A DNA stretch of 64,000 nucleotides from Serinus canaria (GCF_022539315.1 NC_066343.1:35679146-35743145); one strand, 5' to 3'. Shown: positions 27,801-40,989, numbered from the stretch's first letter. The notes: generated by a model from the letters alone, not told the origin. A program made the numbers and translations.

Positions 27801-28918
27801 TTCTAAACATGCTTGAGAACATGAAAATTAATCATATATGGAAGCTCTGTGAACAGTCAATTTTTCAAAAAGAAATTTGAAGAATAATGCCATTAAAATA
27901 AACATGAAGAATACTGTCATTACAAATACTTCCAAACGGTTTCCAAATCTTAAATGCAGATTTGGATTTGCTAAACCTTTATTGCGTTTTTTACTTTTTA
28001 AGTATATGTATTCTGAATTGTGAACCAGTCCAACAAATATACTATAAACTGAATCTAGAGAAGACTCCCAGTTTCTTATATGTATTGCATCTAGTTGTAA
28101 CTGGCACTGGCATTGGGTTTTTACATTGGTAGCTTGGAACAAAGATCAACATGAAATTTCAAGGTTCTAGCTGAAATTTAAGTCCCTGCTGCTCATATTT
28201 TAATAAAAGGTAATTACTTATTTAAAGTTAAATGCAAAAATTAAGAGCTCCTAGGTCCTGCTGTGGGCTCATCAAATTTGCAAAACACCATGCAGTGCCA
28301 AGTTTTCACTTGTCAGTTTTAATTTCACTGACAGTATGAGTCTGCATGCACACCTGTATACACACATATCTGCCAACAGTGATTGAAAAAGACCTTTTTG
28401 CTTTACTTATTTGTCTGAGTTACATGACGTTCTTTTTCTTGTCTGTTTATGGGCTGAAATGTACATATGTTTTCAAGTTCTGTGAGCACATCAAACCACA
28501 ACAATACATAAAAAATGCTGAAGGCTTGCACATGATGTATGCATGCTTTCCTGCAGCTCTTAGAATTATAGTTGCAGTGTTTTTTTCTACTTTCAACACC
28601 TACTGGATGAGAGCTTTGGGATAAAGTTTGAAAAACTGAAACAGAATTGTCATCTATTTCTCTACAAGCTGGTATTTAGCCTCAGGCTGTATCACACTTG
28701 TTGAAGACTTCTAAAGCAAGGTTTTCAGGAGGAAGAAGACTTTCTTACCTGCCTTTGCTGCTTCCAGGTTCAATGCAATTCAGATAGAGTTCAGCCATGA
28801 ACTGAATTTGCACCAGTTAGATTGCTATTTTTCTTTCTCTTTCACTTGGGACGTGCTACTAAAGTCTAACACATGTAGCATTTTTGATATTTTTGCCTTT
28901 GTAACTGCTTTTGTTTTA
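21888..28918. other. Unique AT-rich DNA, no gene seen
   Basis: Seven kilobases without recognisable repeats. The longest frame (27828-28142 minus, 104 codons) has a hydrophobic run but no start, splice or domain support. Confidence 0.5.
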
Positions 28919-29108
28919 AATTAACCTTTTCATGACAGCCTCAATCACAGTATTGTTGGGATACTCTTGTGTTGCAAAATGGAAATAGTTGCTCATAAGC
29001 TCTGCTCCAGAAAAACTATTGCCTATTCTGAATGGTGGTCTCTTAGGCTCAGCTTGTATTTTGTCTTTGCTTTTCACTGAGGCGTTCTGCTCAGGTGCCC
29101 TGTCAAAA
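28919..29108 (-). CDS. Candidate exon, unidentified, minus strand
   Basis: On the minus strand a pyrimidine-leaning stretch ends in ctatcctacag, a plausible splice acceptor at 29109-29110. It is followed by an open frame of about 63 codons to a TAA. The residues are hydrophilic and mixed (for example DRAPEQNASVKSKDK, then EPKRPPFRIGNSF), unlike the Leu/Phe/Lys-rich noise of neighbouring frames. The longer 82-codon frame from an upstream Met would add a hydrophobic N-terminus, but that Met precedes the acceptor and may not be used. I do not recognise the protein and see no partner exon. A chance frame remains the most likely single explanation. Confidence 0.2.
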
Positions 29109-29518
29109 CTGTAGGATAGACATAACATAGTAGCTAATATGTTGACAATCAACTTAGTGATCAATGCTGTGCTGTAAAGGAGTCTATGCTATGTTTTATG
29201 ACATGAATAAAGGAAAAGCCTAGGCCTGCTAAAGACTGACAAAAATATAACTGCTGAAGTTTCCTCAAAAATTGTCTGATTTCATGATTAGTCTTTTGAA
29301 GACTCTAGAGCTCTCACAGGCTATGTGAGTATGATGGTTTTGCCTGTTTAAGGAGATGGAATGCAGATTGCCCACAAAACTCAGCATGTTAATGAGAAAT
29401 GATGTTTTATAGTGTACACTTCCCTCATCTTTGTCCCAGGGTCTTGACAAAGCAACAATTTTTGTAAGAACTATGTGAAATATTTGGAAAACATACCAAA
29501 GAATAAAAGCTACCATTC

Positions 29519-29600
29519 CTTTTTTGTTTGTTTTGTTTTGTTGGGGTTTTTTTTGTTTGGTTTTTTTTTTGTTTGTTTGTTTGTTTTTCTTTTTTTGGAG
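29519..29600. repeat. T/G-rich low-complexity tract
   Basis: Runs of T broken by G (tttgtttg, gttttgttttg). No ordered unit. Confidence 0.9.
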
Positions 29601-31885
29601 GGTTAGAATGTTCAGAGATTCTCTTTATTTTATTTTTTTCAAATAATCTTCCATTTTTTTCAAGGAATAAAGCTGAAAGGCTTATTTTTAAAATCTTTCT
29701 GAAGTAGTAGATGAAATCTGGATAATGTAGTGAATTGCAGGGTGCAAAGGTATAGCTGGAAAAGACTAAGGTTAAAAGTCACTTAGCAGAATGTCATACA
29801 TTTGCTCTAAAAATCTACTTCACAGTTGTAAAATAACACTGAAATTGATTCACAGAACATTAAAGTACATCCTTAGTCCTGTGGTTATGGAAGACTTTTA
29901 AGGGACAGGTTTTAGTCAGCTGAGCCACGTTTTTCAAGATCTTTCTGCTCCTTGGCGTCACTGAGGTATTTCCTGTGTATATGTGGCTTCTCTGCATATA
30001 TATGGGACTGAGTCTGGCTTTCCCCTATAGGTATTGCTCAGTTTTCACACCGCAACTACTCTGTATGTTATTTTCTTTGTAGGCTACTTTCTTGTGCATG
30101 AAGAAATAAATTACAGATCACTGTGTGTGAAGGAAAACCGTAAATTACATGTATGAGACAAAATGGCAAACGTTTCTGGAGTTCAGAATGCATGGCAAAA
30201 CACTTGCTTTATTCCTTGCTCATGCTCCGTAGAGAACATTTGATAAAAAAATGATGCGTTTCCAAAGCATCTAGGACATGCCAAGGGTTATGAAGTTATA
30301 CCTAATATTATTCTTCTTGAAGATTTTCAGGCATTTGTTCTAGCTGAAATAAATTTGGAATTTATATTTCTTAAGGATAAATAGACATATTTGGTTAATA
30401 TAAAAATCTAAAAAGTTTTTCTGAGAACAAAACTTTGAACAATATTTTCCTTTAGACCTGTTTCTAATCTAAAATTTGATTTAAACTGAGTACCATAATT
30501 GATTTCAAGTTGATTGTATGTGAACTGCATTTTTGCAAGTTGTTGGTTTGCTTGACTGAATTACTGAGTCTCTGAAACCAGTTTTGACTTGTGTCTTATA
30601 TGGTTGGAAATACAAATCCTTGGATGTATGAGTTGTAAGGTATCTCCTTTGAGATAATGCAAATTCTATGCCATTTGAGAAGAGGGGAGATTTCACGGAA
30701 AACATAAATCTAGAGTACCGAACTGGGTTACAATATTTAGACAGCAGAAAATATTACAGATGGACTTCTTGGCAAAAAATTATTTTGTTTGTCAAACCTA
30801 AATGAGCTTTCCTCTAGACATTTTAATTTTATAAAACCAACATTATCTAGGAAAAACATTGCTTTGAAGTAACTTATTTTTTAGTACTGGTCAATAACCT
30901 AACACTCAGTAAATGTTTTGAAAACAAAGTTTCTGAACTATTTCTTAAGATACTGCCTTCAAACTGACAGTCGGTAGGACTTCATGAAGACTTTTCACTT
31001 TTGTAGATATTTATCTCAAAGGAATCACGCATATATTATCAATATAAAACACTGTATAGCCTCAAAAACAAGTAATCTGGAATATGTAGGGGAAAGCAGG
31101 CAAAGAAACTAAACTCTGCATTCAGATTTTCAAAACAGTATGAAGTATGAATTGTCCTTGCCAATAAAATATTTTGTTTCATGATTAATTAGTTATTTAA
31201 TAACTTGTATAGTGATTATGCTTATGAAAAATTGGTGGGTAAGTAGAGACAAAAATAGCTCAATTGGCTGGTTTGCAACTTCTATGGAGTGGGAAGAAAT
31301 GAACCCTGATTTAAAGAAGATATTTGTATTTATAAAAAAACCAAACATATTTTTCCCTAGGTTTTTAAAATTTGCACTGGCATAATTGCATGAATTTTAA
31401 TACTCCTAGCTTTAAATGTCAATATAAACACTAGCAGTTTTGGAAAGTGGATTATACTGAGCAACACGGAAGGTTTTCACCTTAATTTTACAGCCAGATG
31501 GTCACATATCAAAGAATCCTAGATTATCCTGAAAGTGTGTACTATATAAATGCTCTTGAAAATACTACAGTTCTGGCAAACCTAAAACTGCTTTGTTACC
31601 AGTAGGAAGCTCTTCCACAAGAATGAATCAATGCAATGACATAGGCGTAACTGTGCTTTTTGACACTAACAGGTCAGGATCTTCACGCCGCTTTGAGTAG
31701 ATCAAAGGCAACAAATGCCTTCATTTGTTCTTCATAAAAATAAGAAAGAGAATTAGTGCTATTCAGGAAGATTAAATCAAGTCTCAGTGAAATTAAATGG
31801 AAAATTTTCATTACATGTAGAGAAATTAAACCAAATAACTGGACCTGGATCCTTAACCAAAGAACACATACAACTTTTATTATAT
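29601..31885. other. Unique AT-rich DNA, no gene seen
   Basis: Nothing recognised. Confidence 0.5.
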
Positions 31886-32417
31886 GAATAATCCAGGTGC
31901 ATCCAGCTCTGGGGTCTCCATCACAGGAAGGAATGGACTTGTTGGAGACAGTCTCGATGAGAGACACCAAGATGATTAGAGGAATGAGCGCCTCTCCTGT
32001 GAGGGAAGTCTGAGAAAACTGGGATTGTTCAGCCTGAAAAAGAGCATCAGGATATATCTATTAGCTGCCTTCTGGTACCTGAAGGGAGCCTACAAGAAAG
32101 GTACAGAGGGACTATTTAAAAGGTCACATAGTGATAGGACAAGGGGGAATGGTTTCAGACTTAAAGAGGGCAGGTTTAGATTAGATATTAGGAAGAATTT
32201 TTTTACAGTGAGACTGGTGAGGCACTGGGAAAAGTTCCCCAGAAAAGCTGTGGACGCTACATTTCTGCCAGTGTTTAAGTCCAAGTTGATGGGGCTCTGA
32301 GCAACCTAATGTAGTGGAAGGTGTCCCTGTGGAGGGGACACTCCCAGGGGGATTGGAACTAGATGATCTCCAAGGTACTCTTCAACACAGGCTAGTCTAT
32401 AATTCTAACAATTCTAT
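31886..32417 (+). mobile_element. CR1 LINE, 3' end, plus strand
   Basis: A sense-orientation CR1 3' fragment. The frame 32025-32300 reads YLKGAYKKGTEGLFKRSHSD and then RGNGFRLKEGRFRLDIRKNF, the conserved C-terminal part of the CR1 reverse-transcriptase ORF. It ends with gatgatctccaaggt and degenerate ATTCTAACAATTCTAT tail units typical of CR1. Upstream frames are broken by stops. Severely 5'-truncated. Confidence 0.94.
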
Positions 32418-35400
32418 TAAAGTAGTAACTTGAGTAATAATTTAGGGAAAACACTGAAATTGGAGAAAGTCTTATGAATTAATATGTTACAGTAGTCTTG
32501 GAGGTAGCTTGCAAGGTGCATCCCAGTTGTGTTTATAGGAGTCATGCCCAAGAAGTAGAGTCTGTCTAAATAGTGAAAATTCTTGGTGAAAACTTTTGTT
32601 GGAAACAGTGAAATAAAGACACACAGAAATTAAGACAACTGAGATGCTCAAAACACCTTTGAGGTTTGGAATATATTTTTAAAAAAATTAAACTGTTCCA
32701 AAATCCACAAAATTTTACTGTAAATATGCAGTCAGAAAGGTAGAAATAAATTATTTCTGGTACTGGTATTATTTTATACATCAGAAAGTTCATTAAAATT
32801 CCATTTATTTGGTAACATTAACTTCTGTTACTATTTTGATTTCAGTAGCATTGGATGTTATCACAACAATAAAAAAATCATAAAAATGAAAAATAAAAGG
32901 AGAAATGAAACAGACTTTGTTCTCATTCAAAAATAAAAAGTTGCTGCAAGAATGTTAATGGGGCATGTGTGCTGACAGTCAAAAAATGTGTCTGGTACAG
33001 AACCGGCAGTATAGAAATGCTTGAATAATTTATTAGAGGACTTGGCTATTTGAACTTAAGAAGAAGGCTATTATATATTTACTGCAAGACAGATGAAAAT
33101 GGTTAAGAACAGTCTTGTTTTTTTTCATCCTGTATGGGTGCTGGGCTTGCTGTCTCATTTTCATGTGCCATAGGTAGCTTGCTTCTGCCAGGCCTCTGTT
33201 TGTGATTCAGCTGTCATAGATGTTGCTGTGACTCTTCCCATTCACTTTGAGGAGTCTTGGTCTGAGCTCCTAAACTACATTTTCCTTCATGAATATCAAT
33301 GGAAGTGGCATGTAAGTGCCAGATTTCATTTTATTCTTAATGCACCCTGCAGGATAGAGTGCATGCTTTGTTCATTCAATGAGTATGAAATACCAAAACC
33401 TGTCAGAGAGATATCAGAGGCAATTACAGCACATTTAGAGTACTATGCCATGAGAAAATAGTTTCAGAATAACTAGTAATTTATTCTATGCAAATTGTTT
33501 CAACTACACTGTGCAGAATATATAATTGACAGCAATTGATATCATAAAAATATTAGCCAAATTACATTAATTCTAAGTTAACTCTAGATCTGCTTCATTT
33601 TGCTGGAATAAAATGTGACTTTTTGTTTTTAGTAAAAAAATAGCCCCTTGCACATAAGACAGCAAGAGTCGTATAGTCTGCATAAAGAGGTAAGTACAGT
33701 CTGTAGTTAAGATAGATATTTTTTATCTTTGTGAGCTTTCCCAAGCAATAATTTGCCATTGTTTTTTAAGGCACTGTTCTTATAAATGGGGATCTATAAA
33801 AGAAAGCTGGTGATGGTCAGTATTGGGGTATACTTCCCTTTATGAAAATACTGGAAATAAGACATTTTATGAAATTTAGCATGCATAAATGCTTACATTG
33901 GTATAGTAAAGAAATAATACATTTTAAAGGATCACAGAAATTGAATAATTGATTTTAAATCTCCCTTTGACCCTGATTTGTGACCTGATCATCTGCTTGC
34001 ATAGAGTAAGTTAAAAAAGATAAGTGACCCTTTCTGTTGCATACAAATCAGGCATTACCAAAACAAGCATGTTCATACACTCACATTTAAAATTCAACAT
34101 ATGGAATTAGGCAAAGTGCAAAAAAAAAGTCACAGAAGAGCCACTTCCAAGAGGCAGAAATAATGTTTATCACAGAGATACATTAAGAGTTTGCACTTTA
34201 CATTTGAGAGAAAAACCTGAGAAGTGACTTGATTGCAGTTTATAAGTGCTTTCAGAGAGAGAAAAAGCCAATTCCTTAAGTACTTTGCTGTTTTCCAGGC
34301 AGAGAAACACGTAAAAAACCCAGCGACAGAAGCTGGAATAAAACCAAGAAGTAGATTTTGAACAGTGAAAGAGATTAAATGCTGAAATAAACAGTAGTGA
34401 ATCTTTCACCTCTGTAAAAAACATCACCTGCATTCTGGAAGGTATTAGCTGAAGAAAAAGCTTCCTGATTACATGCAGCTGTATTTGAGTGATACAAAAC
34501 AAGCTGTTCAAGACTATGTGCAATTAGATGATCTTATGGCCACAACAGCAGTTGCTGTCCTACCATCCAGCAGGCAATAGATTTAGACAATGTAGATAGC
34601 ATTTTTGCCTTCTTCTCTCTAACTGCCTTCACACGTAGCAGAAAAAGAGGGAAGGTAACTACTCCAAGGGATAATTTAGACGAAGAATCAGTGAAGGATG
34701 CTATGAATTACCCTTTTCTAATTGACTGTCTTTCTATCAATCAGATAGGATGTATAGATGGATTTGTTTGATACTTCTCCAAATACTTCTTTGGTAAATT
34801 AAATTTTGGTACAGAAAGCTCTGTTTCCTAGGGAGAAAAACAACACATCTTCTTCTGTGAGATAATTCCTTATCTATTTATAACTCATTTCTGAATTCAC
34901 ACAGGTAAATGTGTGAATTAGGTTATAACACACACTATATAAACTGAATAATTTTAAGAAGTTCTCTGTAGAGATTGGTATAAAATAGGACACATATAGA
35001 CCAAATGGTTTCTAGGCTTTGCAGCAGCCATTGTTAAAAAATAATTTTGTAGTTTTTTCCTCTAGAACTGTATCTGAAAAGATAGTCTGATTACATATCT
35101 TTTTGCCTGTCAGCCCCATAAAAATAAGTTTTTACTTATTTTTATGGGCAAAGAATAGATTTTAAAGGAAAAAAGTAATCTTGACACTAGTGAGCTGCTT
35201 AAAAAAATACTGAATGAGAAGAGTGAAAATCTTCAGAGGACATTTGCTGGTGCATATTTTCAAGTTACCAGCTTCAGTGCTGAGTTGAGGTGCATCATTC
35301 AAAGAGATGGAGTATCCCTATAGAAAAGTAAAGGCAGGATAATGATTATTGAGCATAATGAGCATATGATTATAATTAATGATTATGTTTCACTCTGGCC

Positions 35401-36546
35401 GATATAAATGTCCCTAAAAATAAGAACTGAAACATGTACACCTGAATTTGGAATGAAATAAAGTTTGCAGGGAAATAAATTAACATTTAACAATTATTTT
35501 CTAAAACTTAGATGCTTTTAGTAAAATAATCTAATGAATGGGTACAGGGGGACTAAGCACCCTCTTACCGGCAGGCTTGAGTCTACAGAACCTCATTCCT
35601 AGGACTTTTTGGGGCACTTAGAATCTCAAACTGTGGGTCTTGGAAAGTATGAAAACTCTCACAGATTAACAAAAAGAAAAAATTTAAATTGATTAGTGAA
35701 TACCTGTATTGAAACTATTTTCTTTGTGTGGAAATGGATGCATTTATTTTTAAGTTTAATTATCTCAAAAATAGTAATTATTTTGGTCAACATCTATGAA
35801 AGTACCTACACTGTTGCTGTTAGTCTGGCTTACTCATGTAGAAAAACTTGTCCTAGTATATGAAGCTACTTAGACTCACTTAATTATTTTTTATTGGATT
35901 TATCAATTTCTAGTTCTTAAAAACTCTAGTCTTGTTATCGCATTTAAAAGCAGTTCCACCTCTGGGTAAAGAAACAACTTTACATTGTGTCAGGAACATA
36001 TGGCAGCTTCTAAATCTATGGATGAGAGATTTTTTCAAGTAGCTTGGAAATAATAATAAATAATATAGTACTGCTGTAGTATAGTATTGCTATAAATATG
36101 CATGCTTATTAACTCTATTTCTAATAATAAGGAAGTGAAATAATAAAATTTAAGAGTATTTCACTGGGTTTTTCTTAATATATAAACTTTCCGGCTTTAT
36201 GATGTATATATGCTGTGATACAAGTAGCTAAAGAATTTGAGACTGAACGAAAGATACCATATAGATATTTATAGCACAGATAAACCATGACAATGTCCAG
36301 TTTGCTGATTAGAAAAAAATCTTGCTTTCCTTCAGCCATAAGCTCCTTTATTGTTTTTGTTTATCCTAATTATTATTACATTTTTATAAGTTGCAAATGA
36401 AATGTGATTAAATATTCTAGTTCTTCCTAATATGAAAAACCACTTAAAATATAGCTGAGTATTAAATATAAAAGTTAACCCAACCCATTTTTGTCAAACC
36501 AAAAATCAAATAGGAGACCAATTGTCTTAACTCTCTTTTATTGTAG
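32418..36546. other. Unique AT-rich DNA, no gene seen
   Basis: Contains a small perfect hairpin (35115-35148). A 117-codon minus frame (34170-34523) is Phe/Leu/Ser-rich and treated as chance. Confidence 0.5.
35115..35148. repeat. Perfect inverted repeat, 15-bp arms, TTTT loop
   Basis: Arm 35115-35129 (cccataaaaataagt) is the exact reverse complement of 35134-35148. No further structure is seen. Confidence 0.92.
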
Positions 36547-36676
36547 AACTGAGTCTTCTCAGGCTTTGCAACTGTCTGGACAGCTAAAAGCACTTGCTCA
36601 AGATATAATAGGTGATATTGAACAACATATTGCATGGCTGAATGCAGGACAGAACCAGAGGTTTTTGTTGGCATGA
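36547..36676 (+). CDS. Candidate terminal exon, unidentified, plus strand
   Basis: A strong-looking splice acceptor precedes this frame: a branch-point-like cttaact, then a pyrimidine tract and ttgtag ending at 36546. The frame is 43 codons, starts at codon position 3, and ends in TGA (36674-36676). The residues are helical and protein-like (ESSQALQLSGQLKALAQD, then IEQHIAWLNAGQNQ). An A-rich run begins about 60 bp after the stop, so a 5'-truncated retrocopy is a second possibility, though no AATAAA precedes the run and no clear target-site duplication was found. I do not recognise the protein. Chance remains possible because the exon is so short. Confidence 0.25.
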
Positions 36677-36735
36677 AAAATCTTTCCCTTCTGTTGACTG
36701 CCAAATCAGGACATAACATAACCAAACACCACCAG

Positions 36736-36766
36736 AAAAAAAAAAAAAAAAAAACAAAAAAAACAA
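36736..36766. repeat. A-rich tract
   Basis: About 20 A followed by CAAAAAAAACAAAC. It could be a simple repeat or the poly-A end of a retrocopy of the preceding exon-like segment. Confidence 0.85.
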
Positions 36767-37224
36767 ACGACAATTAGTAACAGAATTAGTTTTCCTATTC
36801 AAAATACTGTAGCAGATTTTAGTTATTTACCTTATTCTGTCTTTACCACAGAAACAGTTCTCTAGTGGAAACAGGCAAAATAATGACAAAACACTCAGGG
36901 TTGTTATTGACTTGTGATGCTAAAATTTACTTTAAGATAATCTCCACACTAATGAAACCCTCTCAATGTAATTATTCCTCTCAAGGAATTTTTTAAACAT
37001 TTCTACTTTTATTGACTTGTTCAAATGGACAACTATTTTGTCTTTCTCTCTTGTCCAATAACAATATTGATTTTTTAAAAAATAACACAGTCAATAAGTG
37101 TTCATTGAATTTGTAAGTGAAAAAAGTTGCCTCCACAGAGCGACTTCAGTTTTACTTCTGCAGTGCTGTTTTCACCTGGCATTGATCATAAATTCATAGA
37201 GTCTGATTCTATTAATCGTGGAAT

Positions 37225-38160
37225 TGTTATATTGGTTCTGCATAAATGACAAGGTTTAGGTAGCAGGAAGGTTGCGTAGATGGCTTATGTTGAGAAGATC
37301 TCAGAAGCTTCTGATCTAAGAGGGACAGTGCCAAAAAATTCCAAGACTGACCTGGCAGCAGTCATAGCTGAAGTTATCAGCAATGGTGGTAGCACCTGTA
37401 GGACCATGTAGTTAAGAAGAGGAAAGAAAGATCCTCTTGGGGAACAGTATCCAGAGGAAAGGAATATAAAAGAGCAACAGTTCTGCAGACACCAGTGAAG
37501 ATGGAGTGGGAGGAAGTGCTTCAGGTTTTGAGGCAGAGGTTACCCTCCAATCCCCGGACCATGATGAGGCAGTTTGAAGACCAGCATAGTGAGGGACCCA
37601 CATTGGAGAAGTCTGCTCTAGAAGGACTGTGCCCTGTGGAAAGGACCAGCACTGAAGCAGTTTGTGAAGTACTGTGGCCTGTGAGAAGAACTCATGTTGA
37701 AGAAGTACATGGAGGACTATCTATCATGAGATGGACTCCACTGTGGAGGAGAGGAGGAGTGTGAGGTCCCCCCACCCATGAAGGAGCAGGAGCAGCAGAA
37801 ATGTGATGAAATGACCACAACACCCATTTCATCTCCTTGCATCACTGGAATGGTGTGGAAGTGTAAGATAGACAAATTTCTGGTGAAGTCGAGCCCAGGA
37901 AGAAGGGATTTTTTAAGTTTGGGTTTTATTTCTCATTATCCTACTGTAATGTGATTGACAAGAAAGTAATTTTCCCAATTTTTTCAGTCTCTTTTGCTCA
38001 GGTAATTGTTGAGCAATTTCTACCTGTACTCAGCCTCTGCCTGTTTTTCTCAATGCAGGAACCTTTTGTTAAACTTTCTCTTGGCTGTCCAGCTTAGGAG
38101 AGAAGGATTAAAGCACTTTTGGTGGGAACTTGGGAGTCCAGCCAGGATCAACTTACCTGA
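37225..38160 (+). mobile_element. Old solo LTR of an endogenous retrovirus (ERVL-like)
   Basis: About 930 bp resembles a widespread avian LTR that I recall. It has a 5' start near tgttatattgg, a TATA-like tataaaag at 37465-37472, and then a series of degenerate repeats of the type 'ctgtggcctgtgagaagaa / ctgtgccctgtggaaagga' (37620-37740). The 3' part is recognisable by gggttttatttctcattatcc (about 37921) and closes with gtccagccaggatcaac (about 38134-38152). The 89-codon frame at 37495-37764 comes from the LTR's internal repeats and is not a gene. Many substitutions and no visible target-site duplication indicate an old copy. The ERVL assignment is from memory of the sequence type, not from a search. 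Confidence 0.75.
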
Positions 38161-39410
38161 AAAATTATATTTGTTATAAATTCCAACTGGATCTTCGGTA
38201 ACAATGTAATAAAACAATCAATGTTATTTGCAGTGAAGCATCATACATTGTATATAATTCAGTAATATCTTTGGAGGTTATTAAGTGGCCAGGAACAAGT
38301 AGATATTGAAACAGACTGAAGAATCACAGCAAGCCATAGGACACTCGAAGCCTGCAATTAGCAAGAGAAGGGTACTTTGAAGAACTAAATGGTGCTATTT
38401 CATTAAATAATAACTTTTAAAAAAATTCATTAGAAGAGCTAACGTTGTAATAAGATACATTCTTTATAAAGGCTTGAAAGTTTTATACTGTTTAATCATA
38501 CAAACATGACTTTTATACATTTTACAGAAGCCCTTTGTTTCATTATTATTTACCTGTAAAGCATGTATGTACGTGGTTTATGTTGATCATAGCAACATAT
38601 GCCTGTTTCCACATGGAAAATGATGAGTGGCTGAGAGTTAGCCTCATGGGCCAAATGTACTTACGTATCTATTAACAACTAACTCTTAGGCAGGAAATAA
38701 AACCCAATGGAGAATATAAGGTTACAAAATATGGAGCCATGTCTGTGGAACTAAAAACTGGGAATGATTTCATGGAACATTCATAGACAGCATGCCCATT
38801 CAGTTTTTATTTTTCTGTAGGTCTTAAAATGTAGTTTTTTAATGGATTTATCATTTAATATAAAGTTTGCAAAAAATTTCAGGGATCACTGATTTCCTAC
38901 TTGAAATGCTTTTCCTATTAAGCATTTTCTTCCTCAATCCATATGGAATAAGAATAAAGAAACAGTCAGTTATCTATGTTTCATATAGTAGAATGAAAAA
39001 GAAAACCAACATAAATCCTGCAATTTTCTAAAAGTTACATGAACCACAATATGAAATCTTCTTTTAATTCCACTTATCCTGCTTAATTACACCTAATGCA
39101 CACATATGTACACACACAGTCTCTGGCAAAATGAGTTTTTCTACTGGAACTGCCAAGCAAAGTGGGTTAAAATTTACAGAAAAGTGATGACAGTGTCACC
39201 AAAGAGAATTCTACTCTAAGGTGCCATTTTGTTATTTACACATAGGTTCCAATCACCACCACAACTGGGGACGATCTGCTCCATTCAGGAGAGACAGCAT
39301 GAGGCAGAACATCTCCCAGAGCACCCAGAAGTCACATATTTGATAAGGAAACTGTTACCACCCTCTTCAAGGAAAAGGACTTAAAAAAAGAGGACTTAAA
39401 AAAATAAAAG
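38161..39410. other. Unique AT-rich DNA, no gene seen
   Basis: Nothing recognised between the LTR and the first copy of the duplicated segment. Confidence 0.5.
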
Positions 39411-40678
39411 AAATTTCTGTTGCAAATTTCTGAGTTTGCAAAAGTGTGATAAGGTTCCCATTTGTTTGTAAAACTCCTTTTCCTTAAGCATCTTTATGGT
39501 TAGGGATGTTATGAATTTTTGTCTCAGAGTAGACAAAAAGTAGCCCATTTTTTTGCTGGATGCATACCGTTTTGGATATGGAAGTTCATATACAAGGCAC
39601 TTTTGATTTCCTTGCTTTACCTCCCTTTCCTCCAATTGGTGTGCAGGAATTTTGTGGCCAGTTTAGCAAAAGGTAAAGGCATTGGTTTGAGCAAGTCTAA
39701 ATGCAAGTAGATGCTTTATACACAACTCCCACGCAGCTCTGCTATCTCACTTCAATCCTGTTCTGTAATATCAACTGTCTAGTTTATTTCTAGGCTGCTC
39801 CTGAGCCAGGATGCTTGCTAGACCTGCTAAATTGTACAAAATTGTGGGTTTATGCTGCAGACAAATGAATGTTCTACTGGGATTGCCAAACACATTTTCA
39901 ATTCTTTGAATTTGGTCTACTTTGCACAAATAGAGCATTGCTAGCAGGCTGCTACACAGCTAATGTGAGAAACTGCTTTACCTTTCCAATAGGTTTATTA
40001 TTTTAATTTACTTTTGCTATGTCTTCTGACACAGGCAACTGTGCCTGTCTCTAGAAAGTTTTTTTTTCCCTCTTTTTTCTTTCTCTTTGTTCTTTAGTCA
40101 TTTGAGGCATCCTGCATGGCTAGAGTTGGGCAGCTTCCTTGTTAAAAATGTAAGCTGACTGTAAATGTTGAGAGAAATTTATAAAAGCAATTATGACAGT
40201 AGTGTTGAACTAAAACTGATCAGAAGGACTAGGTCCATGAGAAACAGGCTAATGTGGTGGAAAAGTTTTTTCTGTCTCCTGTAATATCTGTAGGGATTGT
40301 TTTCAATTTTGACCATTAAGGATGGCCAATGAATAGAAGAACTTGGTGATCCTGAAAAATGATCTTTGAGCAATGTCTTGCATGTGAGACTCTCAAACAC
40401 TTCACAGAGAAGAGTAACTAAAAAAACAAAGCATAAAAGAATGCCTGCAGTGTGTGCAACACCCTACCCTTAAGGGAAGAGAGAACCCAAGATTTTTAAA
40501 TGCTTGTGGTTGAAAGATAGCATTAAAGTCAGATCTGCAAAATCAGATGAAGAAAAAAGTTTTATTAGTAAAAGATGCACTTGACATGAAAATAAGTATA
40601 TTAGCTTCTAATGCAAGAACATGGCAGAGTGTTTTGGATAAAGGAATAATGAAATGGAAGTGAGAAAGAGATTAATCA
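39411..40678 (+). repeat. Direct duplication, copy 1
   Basis: Matches 44487-45910 in the same orientation, about 5.08 kb apart (5.22 kb after an indel). The core 39445-40190 differs from 44527-45273 by one T and one substitution that I could see. The left edge (39411-39444) is clearly more diverged. From 40191 rightward substitutions become more frequent, and by 40500-40678 the copies are strongly diverged. Small opposing frames (39519-39710 plus, 39396-39635 minus, 40191-40400 minus) recur in copy 2 simply because the DNA is duplicated. None has a recognisable domain. Confidence 0.95.
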
Positions 40679-40989
40679 CTTACTTACTGTATATGTATCT
40701 AAAGTAAGTAGAGATCCTTCTGAAAATTTGAGTCTAATGCAAGACTTCTCTAAAGACATCATGTGACCCACCGCAGGGATGGAGGAAGGGACATCTCCAA
40801 ATCAAGTGCCCTAGTCCTTAGGGAGGAATGCAGATTGCGTGATATTAGCTAGCAATAGCAGCCAGCTGGCAGAAACTGTTCCAGGAGATTTCCAAAAGTG
40901 CCTGGAAGAAAACTGCTTGAGACAGAACTTTGAATAGTGTGTCCAAGGCGAAGCCGCCTGCTTGTGGATCCATTGTCAAGAAACAGGGA

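Noticed and set aside
27828..28142. 104-codon minus frame with a hydrophobic segment
   Set aside because: AT-rich codon content gives Phe/Leu/Ile runs by chance; no supporting signal.
33228..33461. 77-codon plus frame ending in a helical-looking tail
   Set aside because: No acceptor signal in the right place and no recognisable family; the length is expected by chance in 64 kb.
34170..34523. 117-codon minus frame
   Set aside because: Leu/Phe/Ser-rich composition typical of antisense AT-rich noise.
37495..37764. 89-codon plus frame with repeated motifs
   Set aside because: Explained by the internal repeats of the LTR at 37225-38160.
39396..39710. Small opposing frames repeated at 44511-44792
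   Set aside because: Their identity in both copies follows from near-identical DNA, so it is not evidence of coding constraint.
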